Below the pieces are notes generated by a model. It was not told where the DNA came from. It made no database searches and saw nothing but the letters and a program-made list of their open reading frames with translations. A stretch of DNA of 64,000 nucleotides from Phenylobacterium soli (GTDB lineage: Bacteria; Pseudomonadota; Alphaproteobacteria; Caulobacterales; Caulobacteraceae), in assembly GCF_003254475.1 (NCBI RefSeq), contig NZ_QFYQ01000002.1, positions 310,001 to 374,000 of the forward strand, in the 5' to 3' direction. Position numbers and translations under genes: made by a program. The stretch's first letter is position 1. Each line of letters begins with the position of its first letter. Of the stretch, positions 17,547 to 26,401 are shown piece by piece.

Positions 17547-20175
17547 GGGCGACGGTCCGGGCGGCGATGAGGCGGACGATCTCGGGACGGCAGGAGCCGC
17601 AGACCGACCCGGCGGTGGTGGTCTCGGCGACGGCTTCGAGGTCGGCGCAGCCGGCGGCGAGGGCGGCGTCGATGCGCGAGGCGCGGACATTGCGGCAGGC
17701 GCAGACGACGGGGCTGGTGTCGAGCGGCCGGCCGGGGGCGCGGCCGATCAGCAGCCCCGCCCGGGCGGCGGCGTCGAGGCTTTCGCCGGCGAACAGCTCG
17801 ACCAGCCAGTCGCGCGGCGGCAGGGCCCCGGCGCCGGCGGTGAACAGCACGCGGTCCAGCCGACCGCCGGCGAGCCAGGCCTCGCGCACGGCGCCGGCGG
17901 CCGGATCCTCATAGCGCAGCACGTCCTCCGACGCGGCGCGGGCGAGCGCGCGGCGCAGGGCCGCGCGCTCGGCCTCGTCCCCGCGGCCGGCGAACTCGTG
18001 GAGCTGGCAGCCGGCCTGCGGGATGCGCCGCCAGACGAGGTCGAGGCCAGCCGGCAGGCTCCAGGCCTCGCGGGCGATGAAGAAGCCGCGCCAGGTCTCG
18101 CGGTAGGGCCGCACGCGAGCGGGGGTGTGCTTGAACTCCGGCTGGCCGGAGCGCGGGTCGGTGCGGGCGGCGACCAGCGGATTCGCCTGACCCGCTGGCG
18201 CGTAGGCGGCGGCCCAGTGCATGGGCAGGAAGATCGAGCCGCGACGCTGGCGGTCGGTCAGGCGGGCTGTCACCACGGCCTCGCCGGCGCGGGTCTGGAC
18301 CCGGGTCAGGCGCCCATCGGTGATCGCCAGGGGCGCGGCGTCGTCGGGATGGATCTCGACGAAGGGCTCGGGCGCGTGGCGGCAGAGCTCCGGCGCAAGG
18401 CCGGTGCGGGTCATGGTGTGCCACTGGTCGCGGATTCGGCCGGTGTTGAGGCTCAGGGGATAGGCCGGGTCCGTCGCCTCGGCCGGACCGTGGGCCTCGA
18501 GGGCATGCATGTGGGCGCGGCCGTCGGGGGTCTGGAAGCGGCCGTCGGCGAAGAGGCGCGCCGTTCCGCCGGCTGGCGTGACCGGCCACTGGACCGGCTC
18601 CAGCGCGTCATAGGCGTCGGGCGTCAGGGCGGCGAGCGGGCTGAGGTTCAGGAACCGGCCCTGGTTCTCGTAGGCCGTGAGGCGGGCGTATTCGCGGAAG
18701 ACCTGGGCGGGGCTGCGCCAGGCGAAGGCCTCGCCGTAGCCCATGGCCTCGGCGACGTCGGCGACGATGCGCCAGTCGGCGCGCGCCTCGCCGGGCGCCG
18801 CCATCAGCGGCCGCTGGCGGGAGATCCGGCGCTCGGAGTTGGTGACCGTGCCGTCCTTCTCGCCCCAGGCCAGGGCCGGCAGGCGGACGTGGGCGAAGGC
18901 GGCGGTGTCGGTCTCGGCCATGACCTCGGAGACGACGACGAAGGGACAGGCGGCCAGCGCCTCGCGCACCTTGCCGGCCTCCGGCAGGCTGACGGCGGGA
19001 TTGGTGGCCATGACCCAAAGCGCCCTGATGCGGCCGGCGCGGACCGCCTCGAACATCTCCACGGCCTTGAGGCCCGGCGCCTCGGCCATGACCGGCGCGC
19101 CCCAGAAGCGCTGGAGCCGGGCGCGGGAGGCCGGGTCGAAGTCCATGTGGGCGGCGAGGGTGGTGGCGAGGCCCCCGACCTCGCGCCCGCCCATGGCGTT
19201 GGGCTGGCCGGTGATCGAGAAGGGGCAGGCGCCGGGCTTGCCGATGCGCCCCGTGGCCAGGTGGGCGTTGAGGATGGCCAGGCCCTTGGCGACGCCCTGC
19301 GCCGACTGGTTGGCGCCCATGGAGAAGAGGGTGACGGTCTTCGGCGTGTCGGCGAACAGGCGGAAGAAGGTCTCCAGTTCGGCGGGGTCGAGGCCGCAGT
19401 CGCGGGCCACGGCGTGGACCGACTGGTCATCGCCGGCGAGCCCGGCCTCCACCTCGGCGAAGCCGGCGACGTGGGCGGCGACATAGGCGCGGTCGACGGC
19501 GCCGCGGCGCAGGAGGTCGGCGAGCAGGCCGTTCCACAGGCGCACGTCGGTCTGCGGCTTCAGCGCGAGGTGCAGGTCGGCGCCCTCGGCGGTGTCGGTG
19601 CGGCGCGGGTCGACGACCACGTGGCGCTGGCCGCGCTGGCGGGCGGCCTCCATGCGGCGGAAGAGCACCGGGTGCGTCCAGGCGGCGTTGTGGCCGCTGA
19701 AGACCACGAGGTCGGCGAGGTCGAGGTCCTCGTAGCAGCCGGGGACGAGGTCGGCCCCGAAGGCGAGCTTGTGGGCGACCACCGCCGAGGCCATGCAGAG
19801 GCGCGAGTTGGTGTCGATGTTGGCCGAGCCGATGAAGCCCTTCATCAGCTTGTTGGCGGCGTAATAGTCCTCGGTGAGGAGCTGGCCCGAGACGTAGAAG
19901 GCGACCGAGTCCGGGCCGTGGCGGGCGATGGTCTCCCTGAACCGCCGGGCGACGAGGGCCGTGGCGTCGCGCCAGGCGGCGCGGCGGTCGCCGATCATCG
20001 GGTGCAGCAGCCGGCCCTCGAGGCCGACGGTCGAGGCCAGGGCCCCGCCCTTGGAGCACAGCCGGCCGGCGTTGGCCGGGTGCGCCGGATCGCCCTGCAA
20101 CGTCAGGGCGCGGCCGTCCGCCTGCGCCGCGATCCCGCAGCCGACGCCGCAGTAGGGGCAGGTGGTGCGGGTCAC
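17536..20175 (-). CDS. nasA: assimilatory nitrate reductase catalytic subunit with C-terminal BFD-type Fe-S domain
   Basis: An 879-residue cytoplasmic molybdopterin enzyme that reduces nitrate to nitrite. The N-terminus has the [4Fe-4S] motif CPYCGVGC with the fourth Cys in GRLCSKG. The Mo-bisMGD domains follow, with the molydopterin dinucleotide-binding domain near residues 690-800. The last 50 or so residues carry a BFD-like [2Fe-2S] domain (VVCACRNVRAS and GSVCGSCRPEIV), as in Klebsiella-type NasA. The GTG start overlaps the nirD stop as GTGA. No separate NasB/NasC electron-transfer gene is visible, so the BFD domain may accept electrons directly. Confidence 0.95.
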   Translation of the reverse strand: MTRTTCPYCGVGCGIAAQADGRALTLQGDPAHPANAGRLCSKGGALASTVGLEGRLLHPMIGDRRAAWRDATALVARRFRETIARHGPDSVAFYVSGQLLTEDYYAANKLMKGFIGSANIDTNSRLCMASAVVAHKLAFGADLVPGCYEDLDLADLVVFSGHNAAWTHPVLFRRMEAARQRGQRHVVVDPRRTDTAEGADLHLALKPQTDVRLWNGLLADLLRRGAVDRAYVAAHVAGFAEVEAGLAGDDQSVHAVARDCGLDPAELETFFRLFADTPKTVTLFSMGANQSAQGVAKGLAILNAHLATGRIGKPGACPFSITGQPNAMGGREVGGLATTLAAHMDFDPASRARLQRFWGAPVMAEAPGLKAVEMFEAVRAGRIRALWVMATNPAVSLPEAGKVREALAACPFVVVSEVMAETDTAAFAHVRLPALAWGEKDGTVTNSERRISRQRPLMAAPGEARADWRIVADVAEAMGYGEAFAWRSPAQVFREYARLTAYENQGRFLNLSPLAALTPDAYDALEPVQWPVTPAGGTARLFADGRFQTPDGRAHMHALEAHGPAEATDPAYPLSLNTGRIRDQWHTMTRTGLAPELCRHAPEPFVEIHPDDAAPLAITDGRLTRVQTRAGEAVVTARLTDRQRRGSIFLPMHWAAAYAPAGQANPLVAARTDPRSGQPEFKHTPARVRPYRETWRGFFIAREAWSLPAGLDLVWRRIPQAGCQLHEFAGRGDEAERAALRRALARAASEDVLRYEDPAAGAVREAWLAGGRLDRVLFTAGAGALPPRDWLVELFAGESLDAAARAGLLIGRAPGRPLDTSPVVCACRNVRASRIDAALAAGCADLEAVAETTTAGSVCGSCRPEIVRLIAARTVAHAA

Positions 20176-20510
20176 ACCTGCCCCAGCAGGATCCGGCCGT
20201 CCTCGATGCGAAGGGGCACGGTGGGGCTGCAGCCCTTGCCGCGGTCGGCGCCGAGCGGCTCGCCGGTGGCAAGGTCGATGGACCAGTTGTGCAGCGGGCA
20301 GGCCACGGCGTGGCCGTGGACGATGCCCTGGCTGAGCGGACCGCCCTTGTGGGGGCAGGCGTCCTTGAGGGCGAAGACGCGGCCATCGCCGGTGCGGAAC
20401 ACGGCCACCGCGCCGCGCGGGGTGGGCACGCGGCGGGCGCCGCGCAGCGGCACGTCGGTGACGGCGCCGACGTCGATCCAGATCGTCTCTTCCTTCACGT
20501 GCGCGTTCAT
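20172..20510 (-). CDS. nirD: nitrite reductase small subunit NirD
   Basis: A 112-residue Rieske-fold partner of NirB. The positions that hold the [2Fe-2S] ligands are DACPHKGGPLSQG and ACPLHNWSID. In many NirD proteins the two His ligands are missing, but here both C-x-H and C-x2-H are present, so a real Rieske cluster could form. The ATG at 20510 overlaps the nirB stop (ATGA), and its own stop overlaps the nasA start, showing tight coupling. Confidence 0.93.
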   Translation of the reverse strand: MNAHVKEETIWIDVGAVTDVPLRGARRVPTPRGAVAVFRTGDGRVFALKDACPHKGGPLSQGIVHGHAVACPLHNWSIDLATGEPLGADRGKGCSPTVPLRIEDGRILLGQV

Positions 20511-22960
20511 GCCGGGGCGAACTCCATGCGGCGGGTGAGCGGGTTGAACTCGTGGGCGTCGCGGCCGGCGACGCGCTCGGCCCAGGGGTCGATGCGGGCG
20601 AAGCGCTGGGCGTAGGCGAAGCGGTCGTAGAGGGCGCGGCGGCGGTCCGGGTCCTCGATCTCGGCGCGGATCGCATCGAGGCCGACGCGGGCCATCCACT
20701 TCCAGATCCGCTCCAGGTACCAGGCGTCCTCGCGATAGAGCTGGACGATGGCGCAGATGGCCCAGACCGCCTCGTCCTCGCTGGCGACCTTCGTGAGCAG
20801 CTCGGTCTTCTTCACCTCCAGGCCGGCGGCGCCGCCGATGTGGATCTCGAAGCCGCTATCGACGCAGACCACGCCGATGTCCTTGCAGGTCGCCTCGGCG
20901 CAGTTGCGCGGGCAGCCGGAGACGCCGAGCTTGAGCTTGGCCGGCGTCCAGGCGCCCCACATGACCTTCTCCAGCCGCACCCCGAGGCCGGTGGAGTCCT
21001 GGGTCCCGAAGCGGCACCACTCCGAGCCGACGCAGGTCTTCACCGTGCGCAGCGCCTTGCCGTAGGCGTGGCCGGAGACCATGCCGGCGCGGTTGAGGTC
21101 GGCCCAGACGGCGGGCAGGTCCTCCTTCTTGACGCCCAGCAGGTCGACGCGCTGGCCGCCGGTCACCTTGACGGTGGGGATGGCGAACTTCTCGACCACG
21201 TCGGCGATGGCGCGCAGCTCGGCGGCGGAGGTCACGCCGCCCCACATGCGCGGCACCACCGAGTAGGTGCCGTCCTTCTGGATGTTGGCGTGGACGCGCT
21301 CGTTGATGAACCGCGACTGCTTGTCGTCGCGGTATTCGCCGGGCCAGGCGCAGACCAGGTAGTAGTTGAGCGCCGGACGGCAGGTGGCGCAGCCGTCCGG
21401 CGTGGTCCATTCGAGCGCCTGCATTACCGCCGGGATCGACTTCAGCCCCTCGGCGAGAATACGCTTCCTGACCTCGCCATGGCCGCGATGGGTGCAGCCG
21501 CAGACCGGCTTGGGCCCGGCCTGGACCTGGAAAGCGTCGCCGAGCTGGGCGGCGAGGATCTTCTCGACCAGCGGGGTGCAGGAGCCGCAGGAGGCCGAGG
21601 CCTTGGTGACGGCGCGGACCGCCTCGAGGGTCGCCAGGCCCTCCCCGGCGATGGCGCTGGTGATCGTTCCCTTGCAGACGCCGTTGCAGCCGCACACCTC
21701 GGCGTCGTCCGCCATGGCCGCAACGGCGGCGCTAGGGTCCAGCCCCCGAAGGCCCTCCGTGGCGGCCTGGCCGAACACCAGGGTCTCGCGGATGTCGCCG
21801 ACGGATGCGCCCGAGCGCATCAGGTCGAAGTACCAGGCGCCGTCGGCGGCGTCGCCGAACAGCACGGCCCCGGCGACCTTGCCCTCGCGCAGGACGATGC
21901 GCTTGTAGACCCCGCGCCCGGCGTCGCGGAACACGATGTCCTCACAATCGCCGCCGCCGGCGAACTCGCCGGCCGAGAAGACGTCGACGCCGCTGACCTT
22001 CAGGCGGGTGGAGAGCACCGAGCCCTCGTAGGCGCCGGCCCCGCCGGTCAGGGCCTCGGCGAGGGTGCGGCACATCTCCCAGATCGGGGCCACCAGGCCG
22101 TAGCACTGGCCGCGGTGCTCGACGCATTCGCCGACCGCGAAGATCGCCGGATCGGAGGTGCGAAGCGCGTCGTCGACGACGACCCCGCGGTTCACCTCCA
22201 GGCGGGCGGCCCTGGCGATCCCGGTGTTGGGGCGGATGCCTACCGACATGACCAGTAGGTCGCAGGGCAGGACACGGCCGTCCTTGAGCCTGAGTCCGGT
22301 GACCTGGCCGCCCTCCCCCACGATCTCCTCGGATTGGGCGCCCAGCACCGTCTCGACGCCGCGCTCGGCCAGGGCCTCGGTGAGCAGGAAGCCGGCGGAG
22401 GCGTCGAGCTGGCGCTCCATCAGGACGTCCATCAGGTGGACGACGGTGGCGTGCATGCCGCGACGGGCGAGGCCGTAGGCCGCCTCGATGCCCAGGAGGC
22501 CGCCGCCGATCACCACCACCTTCGCGCCCGGCTTGGCGGCGGCGGTCATGGCCTCCACGTCGTCGAGGTCGCGGAAGGTGACGACGCCGGCGAGGTCAGC
22601 CCCCGGCAGAGGCAGTCGGATGGGATCGGCGCCGGTGGCGAGGATCAGCCGGTCGTAGCCCGCCTCGAGGCCGCCGGCGGCCCGCACCAGCCGCTCGGCG
22701 CGGTCGATGCTCTCCACGGGCGCGCCGGCGTGCAGGACGATGCCGTTGTCGCGGTACCAGGCCTCGTCGTTGATGACGATGTCGGCGAAGGTCTTCTCCC
22801 CCGCCAGCACCGGCGACAGCATGATGCGGTCGTAGTTCACCCGCGGCTCGGCGCCGAAGATGGTGATCTCGTAGCGGTCGGGGTCGCGCTTCAGCACTTC
22901 CTGCACCGCCCGGCAGCCGGCCATGCCGTTGCCGATGACGACCAGACGTTCCTTGGTCAT
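20507..22960 (-). CDS. nirB: NADH-dependent assimilatory nitrite reductase large subunit NirB
   Basis: An 817-residue enzyme that reduces nitrite to ammonium with NAD(P)H. The FAD domain opens VVIGNGMAGC and the NADH-binding VVVIGGGLLGIEAA lies near residue 145. Two BFD-type Cys pairs follow (EVCGCNGVCKG with CGSCTP; PVCGCTHRG with CATCRP), then the siroheme/4Fe-4S domain with KTCVGSEWCRFG and CPRNCAEATCKD. The ATG at 22960 is preferred to the GTG nine bases upstream because AGGGAG sits eight bases before it. It requires the siroheme produced via CobA. Confidence 0.96.
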   Translation of the reverse strand: MTKERLVVIGNGMAGCRAVQEVLKRDPDRYEITIFGAEPRVNYDRIMLSPVLAGEKTFADIVINDEAWYRDNGIVLHAGAPVESIDRAERLVRAAGGLEAGYDRLILATGADPIRLPLPGADLAGVVTFRDLDDVEAMTAAAKPGAKVVVIGGGLLGIEAAYGLARRGMHATVVHLMDVLMERQLDASAGFLLTEALAERGVETVLGAQSEEIVGEGGQVTGLRLKDGRVLPCDLLVMSVGIRPNTGIARAARLEVNRGVVVDDALRTSDPAIFAVGECVEHRGQCYGLVAPIWEMCRTLAEALTGGAGAYEGSVLSTRLKVSGVDVFSAGEFAGGGDCEDIVFRDAGRGVYKRIVLREGKVAGAVLFGDAADGAWYFDLMRSGASVGDIRETLVFGQAATEGLRGLDPSAAVAAMADDAEVCGCNGVCKGTITSAIAGEGLATLEAVRAVTKASASCGSCTPLVEKILAAQLGDAFQVQAGPKPVCGCTHRGHGEVRKRILAEGLKSIPAVMQALEWTTPDGCATCRPALNYYLVCAWPGEYRDDKQSRFINERVHANIQKDGTYSVVPRMWGGVTSAAELRAIADVVEKFAIPTVKVTGGQRVDLLGVKKEDLPAVWADLNRAGMVSGHAYGKALRTVKTCVGSEWCRFGTQDSTGLGVRLEKVMWGAWTPAKLKLGVSGCPRNCAEATCKDIGVVCVDSGFEIHIGGAAGLEVKKTELLTKVASEDEAVWAICAIVQLYREDAWYLERIWKWMARVGLDAIRAEIEDPDRRRALYDRFAYAQRFARIDPWAERVAGRDAHEFNPLTRRMEFAPA

Positions 22961-22984
22961 ACGCTTCACTCCCTTGGGACCTGG

Positions 22985-24208
22985 TCAGAGGCGCAGCGCC
23001 GCGCCGGCGGCGGGGCTGAGCTCGGGCCAGGTCCGCCGCCAGCGGGCCTTGACCCCGGTGAGGCCGACGAGGGCGAGGAGCGCCAGGCCCGCGAAGGCCA
23101 GGAGGCCGCCCTGGTAGGAGCCGGTGACCTGCTTGGCCCAGCCGAGGCTGGAGGCGAGGTAGAAGCCGCCGGCGCCGCCGGTCATGCCGACGACGCCGGT
23201 GACGACGCCGATCTCCTTGCCGAAGCGCTGGGGGGCGAGCTGGAACACCGCCCCGTTGCCGGCGCCGAGCGCCATCATCGAGAACATCAGCACGGCCAGG
23301 GCCACCCAGGCGCTGGGGAGCTGGAAGCTGGCCACCGCCAGGCCGAGGGCGGCCAGGACATAGACCACCGAGAGCGTTCGCACCCCGCCGAAGCGGTCGG
23401 CGAGGGCCCCGCCCACCGGCCGGATGAAGGAGCCGGCGAAGACGCAGGCGGCGGTGAAGAAGCCGGCGGTGACGGCCGGCAGGGCGTACTCGGCGTTGAA
23501 GTAGATCGTCAGCGAGGACGACAGGCCGACGAAGCCGCCGAAGGTGACGCCGTAGAGGGCCATCAGCCACCAGGCGTCGCGGGTCTTCAGCACGTCCAGG
23601 TATTCGGCGAGGCGCTTGGGCGCGGGCCTGTTCGGCGCGTCCTTGGCGAAGATGACATAGACCAGGAAAGCGACGGCGAGCGGGGCGGCGGCCAGGCCGA
23701 TCACGTTGGTCCAGCCGTAGGTCTGGGCGAGCGAGGGGGCGAACAGGGCGGCGAGCGCGGTGCCCGAGTTGCCGGCGCCGGCGATGCCGAGGGCCAGGCC
23801 CTGGTGCTCGGGAGGATACCAGCGCGAGGCGAGCGGCAGGGCGACGGCGAAGGAGGCGCCGGCGACGCCGAGGATGACGCCCAGGGCCAGCACCTGATGA
23901 TAGCTGTTGACGCCGAGGCGCCAGGCGGCGAGCAGGCCGGCCATGACGACGAGCTGGCCGATGATCCCGGTCTTCTTGGGCCCGATGTGGTCGACCATGA
24001 CGCCGGCGACGAGGCGCAGGACGGCGCCCGCCAGCACCGGCACGGCGACCATGAAACCCTTCTCGGCGGGGTTCAGGTGAAAGGTCTTGGCGATGGCCAC
24101 GCCGAGCGGGCCGAGCAGCACCCAGACCATGAAGGAGAGGTCGAAGTAGAGGAAGGCGGCGAAGAGGGTCGGCGTATGGCCGGCCTTGAAGAACGAACGG
24201 CTCAGCAT
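22985..24208 (-). CDS. narK: MFS nitrate/nitrite transporter
   Basis: A 407-residue, 12-helix major facilitator of the nitrate/nitrite porter family. The glycine-rich nitrate-signature segments are seen at GIAGAGNSGTALAA and GMTGGAGGFYLASSLG. It imports nitrate for the downstream reductases. It is the first structural gene after the leader, 24 bp ahead of nirB, and replaces the NrtABC-type ABC uptake system used by other bacteria. The symbol follows the family; nasA/narK naming of transporters varies between organisms. Confidence 0.93.
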   Translation of the reverse strand: MLSRSFFKAGHTPTLFAAFLYFDLSFMVWVLLGPLGVAIAKTFHLNPAEKGFMVAVPVLAGAVLRLVAGVMVDHIGPKKTGIIGQLVVMAGLLAAWRLGVNSYHQVLALGVILGVAGASFAVALPLASRWYPPEHQGLALGIAGAGNSGTALAALFAPSLAQTYGWTNVIGLAAAPLAVAFLVYVIFAKDAPNRPAPKRLAEYLDVLKTRDAWWLMALYGVTFGGFVGLSSSLTIYFNAEYALPAVTAGFFTAACVFAGSFIRPVGGALADRFGGVRTLSVVYVLAALGLAVASFQLPSAWVALAVLMFSMMALGAGNGAVFQLAPQRFGKEIGVVTGVVGMTGGAGGFYLASSLGWAKQVTGSYQGGLLAFAGLALLALVGLTGVKARWRRTWPELSPAAGAALRL

Positions 24209-24241
24209 CGTGAGAAGCCCCGTGCAGGATGCGGTGAGCGG

Positions 24242-24303
24242 CGGCGTCGCCGGGAGGGATGGAGAGCTCGTCCTCGAGCCGTTCCGAAGAAGCCGCGACG
24301 CCG
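24242..24303 (-). promoter_or_regulatory. structured leader of the nitrate operon, possible NasT target
   Basis: The leader between nasS and narK has a perfect 9-bp inverted repeat (cggcgtcgc at 24242-24250 and gcgacgccg at 24295-24303). It encloses a smaller hairpin, gctcg-agga-cgagc, centred near 24276. NasT-type ANTAR proteins act on paired leader hairpins. I cannot identify the hexaloop A1/G4 signature with certainty, nor a U-run that would make this a terminator. The NasT link is inferred from context. Confidence 0.4.
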
Positions 24304-24393
24304 TTGCCAGGGCTTGCCACGATGAGAACCGCGGCGATGGCGACCGGTCACGCGACGGGAAAGCCTGGCCGTGGAACTTCCATGCTGCAGCGC

Positions 24394-24440
24394 AAAAAGA
24401 CGGCGCCCGCGCTCAGGCGATGGTCAGAAAACGGGCGGCG
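24394..24440 (-). terminator. rho-independent terminator candidate after nasS
   Basis: Just after the nasS stop, cgggcggcg (24432-24440, plus strand) and cggcgcccg (24401-24409) can pair with one mismatch on the minus-strand RNA. The transcript then reads five U residues (24394-24398). The 22-nt loop is long. It would separate nasTS from the narK operon. Confidence 0.4.
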
Positions 24441-24448
24441 CGCACGGC

Positions 24449-25549
24449 TCAGGCCTTGATGAGGCGGCTCATCGGCGCGTGGGCGGCGTAGGCGCGGGCG
24501 TCGCGCAGGCGGAAGTGGCCGTCCTCGCCGTAGCCGTCGAGCCACTCCGGCATCGGCGGGACGGGTCCGAGCGTCCCGGCCGCGGCGGTGAAGAGGTCGA
24601 GCCGGCAGACCGCGGCGGCGACGGCGGGGATGTCGACGTCGGGCGGCAGGTGACCCCAGCGCATCATCTGGGCGAGCAGCCAGCCGGCCCGGACCGGCAA
24701 CGGCGCGTTCGCGTCGCCGCCGTGGAACACCATGCCGGCGAGGGAGCGCTCGATCACCGCGGCCGGGGCGCCGACGTAGTGCGGCTGGGCCAGCAGGGCC
24801 GCGAGCTCGGTGCGGTTGGCAGACGCCCCCGCCCAGGCGGCGGCCTTGAGGAGCGCGCGCAGCAGGGCCTGGAGCACTTCGGGATTTTCCTCGGCCCAGC
24901 CTTGCGTCACCGCGAACACCTTGTCGGGCGTGCGGGGCCACAGGTCCGCGCCGCGGGCGAGGATGACGCCGGCGCCCGCCTCCACCGCAGCGGTGTCCCA
25001 GGGCTCGGTGACGCAGAAGCCCTCGACGACGCCGTCGACGAGGAGGCCGGTCATGCGCGGCGGCGGGGCGATGGTCAGGCGCACGTCCCGGTCCGGGTCG
25101 ACCCCGGCCCGGGCCAGCCAGTCGCGCAGCAGGTAGTTGTGCACCGAGTAGGGAAAGACCACGGCGAAGGTGATCGGGCTCGCCCCCTCCTGGCGGCGGC
25201 GGGCGATCAGGCGGGCCAGGCCCTCGGCGCCGGGGCCGGGACCGACGGCGGCGGCCAGGCGCTGGGCCATGGTGATGGCCGGGCCGTTGAGGTTCATGGC
25301 GAAGGGCGCGACGAGCGGCACGGGCCGGTCGCCGGCGACGCCCAGGGTCATGGCCAGGGCGAGCGGCTGGAGCATGTGGGCGCCGTCGAGGGCGCCATAC
25401 GCGATCTTGTCCCGCACCGTCGCCCAGGAGGCCTCGCGGCTCAGCTCGATCCGAAGGCCCTCGGCGGCGAAGAAGCCCTTCTCCTGGGCCACCACCAGGA
25501 TCGAGGCGTCGTTGAGGGCGATGAACCCCAGGCGCAGCCGACCGCTCAT
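24449..25549 (-). CDS. nasS: nitrate sensor NasS (NrtA/CmpA-like)
   Basis: A 366-residue protein of the NrtA/CmpA periplasmic-binding fold but without a signal peptide or lipobox, which is the mark of the cytoplasmic sensor NasS. Typical segments are LGFIALNDASILVVAQEKGFF at the start (split by the usual D-S pair) and GALDGAHMLQPLALAMTLG near residue 55. In known systems NasS holds NasT inactive until nitrate or nitrite binds. The ATG overlaps the nasT stop as ATGA, so the two are made together. Confidence 0.93.
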   Translation of the reverse strand: MSGRLRLGFIALNDASILVVAQEKGFFAAEGLRIELSREASWATVRDKIAYGALDGAHMLQPLALAMTLGVAGDRPVPLVAPFAMNLNGPAITMAQRLAAAVGPGPGAEGLARLIARRRQEGASPITFAVVFPYSVHNYLLRDWLARAGVDPDRDVRLTIAPPPRMTGLLVDGVVEGFCVTEPWDTAAVEAGAGVILARGADLWPRTPDKVFAVTQGWAEENPEVLQALLRALLKAAAWAGASANRTELAALLAQPHYVGAPAAVIERSLAGMVFHGGDANAPLPVRAGWLLAQMMRWGHLPPDVDIPAVAAAVCRLDLFTAAAGTLGPVPPMPEWLDGYGEDGHFRLRDARAYAAHAPMSRLIKA

Positions 25550-26124
25550 GGCTCGTTCCCCTTCAGCACGCCGGCGAAGGCCAGCAGGTCGGCGGCCACG
25601 GCGCCGAGCGGGCGGCCGGTGTCCATGGAGAGCTTGCGCAGCAGCCGATAGGCCTGGTCCTCCTCGAGCCCGCGCTCCTTCATGAGGAGGGCCTTGGCGC
25701 GCTCGACCGTCTTGCGCGAGGCGAGGTCGGCCTTGGCTTTCTCGAGGTCCTGGCGAAGCTGGCTCATCAGCTGGAAGCGGCTCATGGCCACCTCGAGGAC
25801 CGCGCGGACGCGGTTGGCGGCCAGGCCGTCGACCACATAGGCCGAGACGCCGGCGCGCACCGCCTCCTCCGCGAGGCCCGGCTCGGAGCGGTCGACGAAC
25901 ATCACCACCGGCCGCGGACTGGCGGCGGTGGACTCGCGCAAGCTCTCGATGGTGTCGCGGTCGGGGCTGTCGGAGGCGACGACGATGACATCGGGCGCGA
26001 AGGCGGCGGCCTCGGCGCGGTCGAACAGGGCGGCGTGGCGGACCTCCAGCGGCTGCACGCCGGCGAGGCCCTCCGCCACCAGGGCGGCCCGGGCCGGATC
26101 GGGGTCGACGACGAGGACGCGCAT
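25546..26124 (-). CDS. nasT: ANTAR-domain antiterminator NasT
   Basis: A 192-residue response-regulator-like protein. The receiver domain (residues 1-120) starts MRVLVVDPDPARAALVAEG and has VIVVASDSPDRD and VMFVDRS. The C-terminal ANTAR RNA-binding helices span about 132-185 (KTVERAKALLMKERGLEE, then AYRLLRKLSMDTGR). It should bind the narK-operon leader RNA and prevent termination once released by NasS. It is the first gene of the nasTS pair; its promoter must lie in 26125-26320. Confidence 0.94.
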   Translation of the reverse strand: MRVLVVDPDPARAALVAEGLAGVQPLEVRHAALFDRAEAAAFAPDVIVVASDSPDRDTIESLRESTAASPRPVVMFVDRSEPGLAEEAVRAGVSAYVVDGLAANRVRAVLEVAMSRFQLMSQLRQDLEKAKADLASRKTVERAKALLMKERGLEEDQAYRLLRKLSMDTGRPLGAVAADLLAFAGVLKGNEP

Positions 26125-26320
26125 GCCCGGCGACTAAGCGCCGCCCGGCTCCGGGCCGAAGGGTCAATCGGCGCGGGACGCGGCAGGCGGCGCGCTTCCG
26201 CCCACAAATCGGGCGCCGGCGCCCGCCGTTTCAGCGTCCGCGGAGCCCCGCGGCGAGCGGGCCGGAGCCGCCGATCTCCCCATTTCGGGTATGAGACGGC
26301 GCTCTACACGCAGGAGGCGT

Positions 26321-26398
26321 ATGATATCTTATGATGGTTCAGATCGGGGGGCGGTCGTTTCGGGACCCGGATCCGGCTCTCGATGGCCGCCTGAGTGA
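26321..26398 (+). other. possible leader ORF in frame with the PAS protein
   Basis: An ATG at 26321 follows a perfect AGGAGG (26312-26317) and opens 25 codons ending in TGA at 26396-26398. The GTG of the PAS gene follows one codon later in the same frame. It is either a leader peptide coupled to the PAS gene, or an N-terminal extension lost to a nonsense change. Its composition (Gly/Ser/Arg) does not look like a folded domain. Confidence 0.35.
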
Positions 26399-26401
26399 GG
26401 C

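Noticed and set aside
17545..20538. 997-codon plus-strand frame across nasA
   Set aside because: It is an antisense shadow of nasA and nirD, lacking domains. The minus-strand genes have complete cofactor motifs.
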